A stretch of DNA of 8,546 nt from Streptomyces sp. NRRL WC-3605 (lineage in GTDB: Bacteria; Actinomycetota; Actinomycetes; Streptomycetales; Streptomycetaceae). The stretch is from contig NZ_LLZN01000106.1 in the NCBI RefSeq assembly GCF_001509795.1, positions 1-8,546 of the forward strand, written 5' to 3'. The notes below the pieces were generated by a model. That model was not told where the DNA came from. It saw nothing but the letters and a program-made list of their open reading frames with translations, and searched no databases. Shown in pieces: positions 6,176 through 8,546 of this stretch (positions are counted from its first letter, which is position 1; each line of letters opens with the position of its first letter). The translations under genes and the position numbers were made by a program.

Positions 6176-7480
6176 TTACGCGTGCGCCGACTGCCCGGCC
6201 GGCGAGGCGGCGCCCTGGGCCACCACCCGGCTGCGGTGCAGCCACGGCTGGTCCTGCGCGACGGTCAGCTGCCGCCCCAGCCGCAGCGCGAGCCAGGTGA
6301 CCCCCAGCGAGAACAGCAGGAACGTCACCACGTACGGCCCGTGCAGCGAGGCCGCCATCGGCCCGCCCACGGCCGGTCCCACCGCCAGCGCCAGCTGCTT
6401 GACCAGGGCGAACGCCGAGTTGTACTGCCCGGCCAGACCCGTCGGAGCCAGATCGGCGACGAGCGGGGCCACGGTCGGCGACAGCATCGCCTCACCCAGC
6501 CCGAACAGCGCGTAGGTGGAGATGAACGCCGCGGTGGCCACCTCCTTGCTGCCGTTCCCGAGACCCGCGTACGCCGCCGCGACCCACGCCACGGCCCAGA
6601 TCAGCCCGACCGCGGCGATGACCCGCGTCCGCCGGCGGCGCTCGACGAACCGCAGGACCACGAACTGCGCCACCACGATCATCGCGGTGTTCGCCGCGAG
6701 CGCGGTCCCCAGCGTCGACGTCGACACCCCGGCCGCCTCCACGCCATAGGCACTCAGCCCCGACTCGAACTGCCCGTAGCAGGCGAAGAACAGCACGAAC
6801 CCCAGCACGCACAGCTGCACCATCTGCCGGTGCCGCAGCATCCGCTTCCAGCCGCCCTTGGCCGTACGACCCTCCGGGGCCCCACCGACCTGCGGCGCGC
6901 GCGGCATCCGCACGGTCGCCATCACCACGACGAGCACGAGGAACATCGCGGCCTCGATGGCGAACAGCAGGGTGAACGAGGACACGCTCGTCGTGTCGAC
7001 CAGGTGCCCGCCGATCAGCCCGCCGACCCCGAGCCCGAGGTTCTGGAGGAAGAACTGCGTCGCGAACGCCCGTGACCGGGTGTCCGCCGTGGAGCAGTCC
7101 ACGATCATCGTGGCGAGCGCCGGCTGCATCACGGCCTGCCCGGCGCCGAGCACGGCCGACGCCAGCAGCACGGTCGCCGCGCTCCCGGCGAGCCCGAGCC
7201 CCAGCGCTCCGACGGCGGCGGCGATCAGGGCGGCGAGCAGCACCGGCAGCGGGCCGCGCCGGACGATCGCCCGTCCGGCGAACGGCAGCACGACCAGCGC
7301 GGCAACGGCGAAGACGGCGAGGACCAGCCCCGCCGTCATGGCACCCAGTCCCCGCACCTGCGCCACATAGACGTACAGGTAGGGGACGGTGAAACCGAGC
7401 CCGAACGCGCTGAGTGCGTTGCCCACGTGGATCCGGCGCATCGCTGCGCCCATCGCCCTGGTCACGTTCACCTCTCTCAT
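6176..7480 (-). CDS. Major facilitator superfamily (MFS) transporter, probable drug efflux
   Basis: The 434-residue, very hydrophobic protein has about 12 predicted membrane helices in two halves, joined by a charged loop (~191-220, RMPRAPQVGG to RMLRHRQM). A degenerate MFS motif A lies between helices 2 and 3 (GRAIVRRG, 69-76). Gly-rich helix-5 (LGLGVGGLIGG, 148-158) and helix-11 (VGPAVGG, 367-373) stretches are typical of proton-driven exporters. The tail (~403-434) is polar and cytoplasmic. The substrate cannot be read from sequence. The gene is divergent from a MarR regulator with a shared operator region, the usual arrangement for a ligand-inducible efflux pump. Start: ATG 7480 has GAGGG 6 nt upstream. 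GTG 7465 is an alternative, also with a good site (AGAGAGG, 5-nt spacer), and would drop five residues. Confidence 0.9.
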   Translation of the reverse strand: MREVNVTRAMGAAMRRIHVGNALSAFGLGFTVPYLYVYVAQVRGLGAMTAGLVLAVFAVAALVVLPFAGRAIVRRGPLPVLLAALIAAAVGALGLGLAGSAATVLLASAVLGAGQAVMQPALATMIVDCSTADTRSRAFATQFFLQNLGLGVGGLIGGHLVDTTSVSSFTLLFAIEAAMFLVLVVVMATVRMPRAPQVGGAPEGRTAKGGWKRMLRHRQMVQLCVLGFVLFFACYGQFESGLSAYGVEAAGVSTSTLGTALAANTAMIVVAQFVVLRFVERRRRTRVIAAVGLIWAVAWVAAAYAGLGNGSKEVATAAFISTYALFGLGEAMLSPTVAPLVADLAPTGLAGQYNSAFALVKQLALAVGPAVGGPMAASLHGPYVVTFLLFSLGVTWLALRLGRQLTVAQDQPWLHRSRVVAQGAASPAGQSAHA

Positions 7481-7507
7481 GACAGACCCTCGATGCAGGC
7501 CTGAAGA

Positions 7508-7533
7508 CTTCGAACCTAAATTTCGAAGCTAAA
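7508..7533. promoter_or_regulatory. Probable MarR operator between the MFS and marR genes
   Basis: CTTCGAA (7508-7514) and TTCGAAG (7522-7528) form a perfect 7-bp inverted repeat around 7 bases. The same DNA also reads as a direct repeat, TTCGAACCTAAA (7509-7520) and TTCGAAGCTAAA (7522-7533), with one mismatch and a 13-bp period. This AT-richer patch in GC-rich DNA sits between the divergent genes, where a MarR dimer would repress both. A weaker half-match, CTTCAACGCGAAG (7551-7563), overlaps the proposed marR -35. Confidence 0.7.
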
Positions 7534-7551
7534 CAGTACACCCTCAAGGAC

Positions 7552-7580
7552 TTCAACGCGAAGCAGGGGCGTGCCATACT
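7552..7580 (+). promoter_or_regulatory. marR promoter giving a leaderless mRNA
   Basis: A -35-like TTCAAC (7552-7557) and a -10-like CATACT (7575-7580) are 17 bp apart. The ATG at 7587 begins only 6 nt after the -10, so the transcript should start at or next to the start codon. No ribosome site lies at a workable distance before the ATG, which agrees. Leaderless mRNAs are common in Streptomyces. Confidence 0.6.
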
Positions 7581-7586
7581 CCCCCC

Positions 7587-8132
7587 ATGGGCGACCCCGA
7601 CATCGGCGAACCGACGCTCGAAGAGCAGATCGCCGCCTACCAGCGCGAGTTCCAGGACCTCGACCCCCAGGTCGAGAAGATCGTCTCGGCCCTGTCCCGG
7701 CTGAACCGGCGCATGAACGTCGCCTACGGACGGCAGACCGCCGCCCTGGGGATCAGCAACACGGACTGGGAGGTCCTCAAGGCCCTCGTCCTCTCCGGCG
7801 CCCCGTACCGGATGGGCCCCGGCGAGCTGGCCAAGCGCCTCGGCCTCACGCCGGCGGCGATGACCCACCGGATCGACCGCATGGTCGCCGAGGGTCTGGT
7901 CACCCGGGAGCGCGACGAGACCAACCGCGTCCGCGTCATTGTCGAGCTGACCCAGGAGGGGCGCGGCAAGTGGCTGGAGGCGATGCGCCTCGCGACCGTC
8001 TTCGAGGAGGACCTCCTCCAGGACCTCTCTCCCGAGGAGCGCGGCACCCTGGGCGAAGCCCTCACACGACTGCTCCGCCGCGTGGAGGACGCCCAGCCCG
8101 ACGCGGGCGGGCGCCTCACCGACCTCGACTGA
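7587..8132 (+). CDS. MarR-family transcriptional regulator
   Basis: The 181-residue product has a MarR winged helix-turn-helix in its middle. It shows an N-terminal dimerisation helix (~12-50), ISNTDWEVLKAL (56-67), the HTH at ~76-103 with GELAKRLGLTPAAMTHRIDRM, and the family's wing D-x-x-x-x-R-V (D110-R-V at 114-116), followed by the LTQEGRGKW helix (121-129). The polar, acidic C terminus completes the dimer. Family role: a dimer represses the adjacent gene and leaves DNA when a small phenolic or other ligand binds. Here it is divergent from the MFS gene and probably represses both. The ATG is preceded at 6 nt by a -10 box, so it is likely translated leaderless. About 30 bp separate its stop from the first TTGACA of the rRNA promoter region, so read-through could enter the rRNA operon. 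Confidence 0.92.
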   Translation: MGDPDIGEPTLEEQIAAYQREFQDLDPQVEKIVSALSRLNRRMNVAYGRQTAALGISNTDWEVLKALVLSGAPYRMGPGELAKRLGLTPAAMTHRIDRMVAEGLVTRERDETNRVRVIVELTQEGRGKWLEAMRLATVFEEDLLQDLSPEERGTLGEALTRLLRRVEDAQPDAGGRLTDLD

Positions 8133-8135
8133 CGA

Positions 8136-8149
8136 GGGAGCCGACTCCC
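8136..8149 (+). terminator. Short hairpin after marR
   Basis: GGGAG (8136-8140) and CTCCC (8145-8149) pair around CCGA, 4 nt after the marR stop. The next bases include AAAA rather than a T-tract. The stem is short, so it is only a weak terminator candidate. Confidence 0.3.
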
Positions 8150-8177
8150 GCTCATAAAAGATCTTGACAGGGGGTGC

Positions 8178-8206
8178 TTGACACCGCCCTGCGCGATCCG
8201 TAAGGT
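8178..8206 (+). promoter_or_regulatory. rRNA operon promoter with consensus -35
   Basis: TTGACA (8178-8183) and TAAGGT (8201-8206) are separated by exactly 17 bp. This matches the housekeeping (HrdB-type) sigma consensus and is the strongest promoter in the window; its start point would be near 8213. A second TTGACA (8164-8169) starts 14 bp earlier but has no -10 at 17 bp. Tandem promoters are established for Streptomyces rRNA operons. Confidence 0.8.
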
Positions 8207-8348
8207 TCTTCGGGTTGCCGCCGAGCCGTAACGGTTCTGCGACAGCACCTCCCGCCGCGAGAGCGGCATCAAACCACCAGCACGATCTCCCTGACGGGTC
8301 GATTTCGGCGTGCCCGAATTCAATTCGAATAGGGGGCCGGCGGCCCGA

Positions 8349-8378
8349 TTGGGAATCGCCGGAAGGATCCGCTAAGGT
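8349..8378 (+). promoter_or_regulatory. Second rRNA promoter candidate
   Basis: TTGGGA (8349-8354) and TAAGGT (8373-8378) are 18 bp apart. The -10 and its flank (GATCCG, C, TAAGGTT) resemble the upstream promoter at 8201. The -35 is only moderate. Confidence 0.55.
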
Positions 8379-8452
8379 TTGAGACGTCGGAACGGCCCAA
8401 CGGCCGGGAAGGCGAACCCCGCTGACTGGGGATCAGGCCGAAAAGGTTCTGG

Positions 8453-8458
8453 TAAAGT
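8453..8458 (+). promoter_or_regulatory. rRNA -10 box without a clear -35
   Basis: TAAAGT follows CCGAAAAGGTTCTGG and is itself followed by CGGAAC. No TTGACA-like hexamer lies 16-18 bp upstream. Some Streptomyces rRNA promoters are known to lack a good -35, so this may be real. Confidence 0.45.
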
Positions 8459-8532
8459 CGGAACCGCCGGAAAGGGAAACGCGGAAGCGGGAACCTGGAA
8501 AGCACCGAGGAAATCGGATCGGAAAGATCTGA

Positions 8533-8538
8533 TAGAGT
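8533..8538 (+). promoter_or_regulatory. rRNA -10 box at the window end, without a clear -35
   Basis: TAGAGT follows TCGGAAAGATCTGA and precedes CGGAAACG, echoing the element at 8453. It fits the actinomycete -10 consensus TAGRRT. No clear -35 is visible. Confidence 0.45.
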
Positions 8539-8546
8539 CGGAAACG

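Larger units (their letters stand above)
8133..8546 (+). other. rRNA operon promoter and leader region (16S gene beyond the right edge)
   Basis: This 414-bp stretch has no open gene. It carries tandem -10 boxes at 8201, 8373, 8453 and 8533, a weaker TAACGG at 8229, and then purine-rich GGAAA repeats typical of Streptomyces 16S upstream leaders. Recognition of the leader is from memory of such sequences; the conserved start of mature 16S rRNA is not in the window and should lie a few hundred bases downstream. An AT-rich perfect dyad, CGAATT-C-AATTCG (8315-8327), and a hairpin GGGCC-GGC-GGCCC (8333-8345) lie between the promoters. Confidence 0.75.

Noticed and set aside
8229..8234. Additional rRNA promoter with -10 TAACGG
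   Set aside because: The only hexamer at the right distance (TTCTTC, 8206-8211) is a poor -35, and the -10 departs from consensus, so it is mentioned but not called.

Overview
The window looks like chromosomal DNA of a high-GC actinomycete, most probably Streptomyces. The evidence is very high G+C with G/C-rich third codon positions, the families present (an ECF sigma factor carrying its own zinc-finger domain, a PAS-SpoIIE-HATPase protein, a leaderless MarR gene), and a right end that reads like the upstream leader of a Streptomyces rRNA operon. The species assignment is inference; no database search was possible.

Layout. (1) 1-1516, minus strand: a large ECF-type sigma factor gene, cut by the left edge. 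It encodes sigma regions 2 and 4, a ZAS/zf-HC2 zinc finger, hydrophobic segments and a Pro/Thr-rich tail on one chain. Its upstream region (1517-1794) holds a nested inverted repeat. (2) 1851-2624, minus strand: a TetR-family regulator, followed at 1795-1821 by a perfect 12-bp hairpin that is a good terminator candidate. (3) 2625-3008: a divergent intergenic region with several dyads. (4) 3009-4385, plus strand: a type II NADH dehydrogenase (NDH-2). A hairpin lies across its 3' end. (5) 4520-6172, plus strand: a PAS-SpoIIE phosphatase-HATPase signalling protein. (6) 6176-7480, minus strand: an MFS transporter that ends 3 bp from the previous gene, tail to tail. (7) 7481-7586: a compact divergent control region with a strong two-part operator candidate. 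(8) 7587-8132, plus strand: a MarR-family regulator, apparently made from a leaderless mRNA. (9) 8133-8546: tandem rRNA promoters and the start of the 16S leader; the 16S gene itself lies beyond the right edge.

How the genes may work together. The MarR gene and the MFS gene form a classic divergent regulator/efflux pair, with the shared operator between them. TetR and NDH-2 are also divergent, so TetR may control respiration as well as itself, but this is only positional. The sigma factor and the SpoIIE protein are both signal-transduction proteins that could act on transcription; nothing in the sequence links them directly. No mobile element, CRISPR array or tRNA gene was seen, and nothing points to recent transfer. 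The most unusual items are the one-polypeptide sigma/anti-sigma/cell-envelope protein and three rRNA -10 boxes spaced exactly 80 nt apart.
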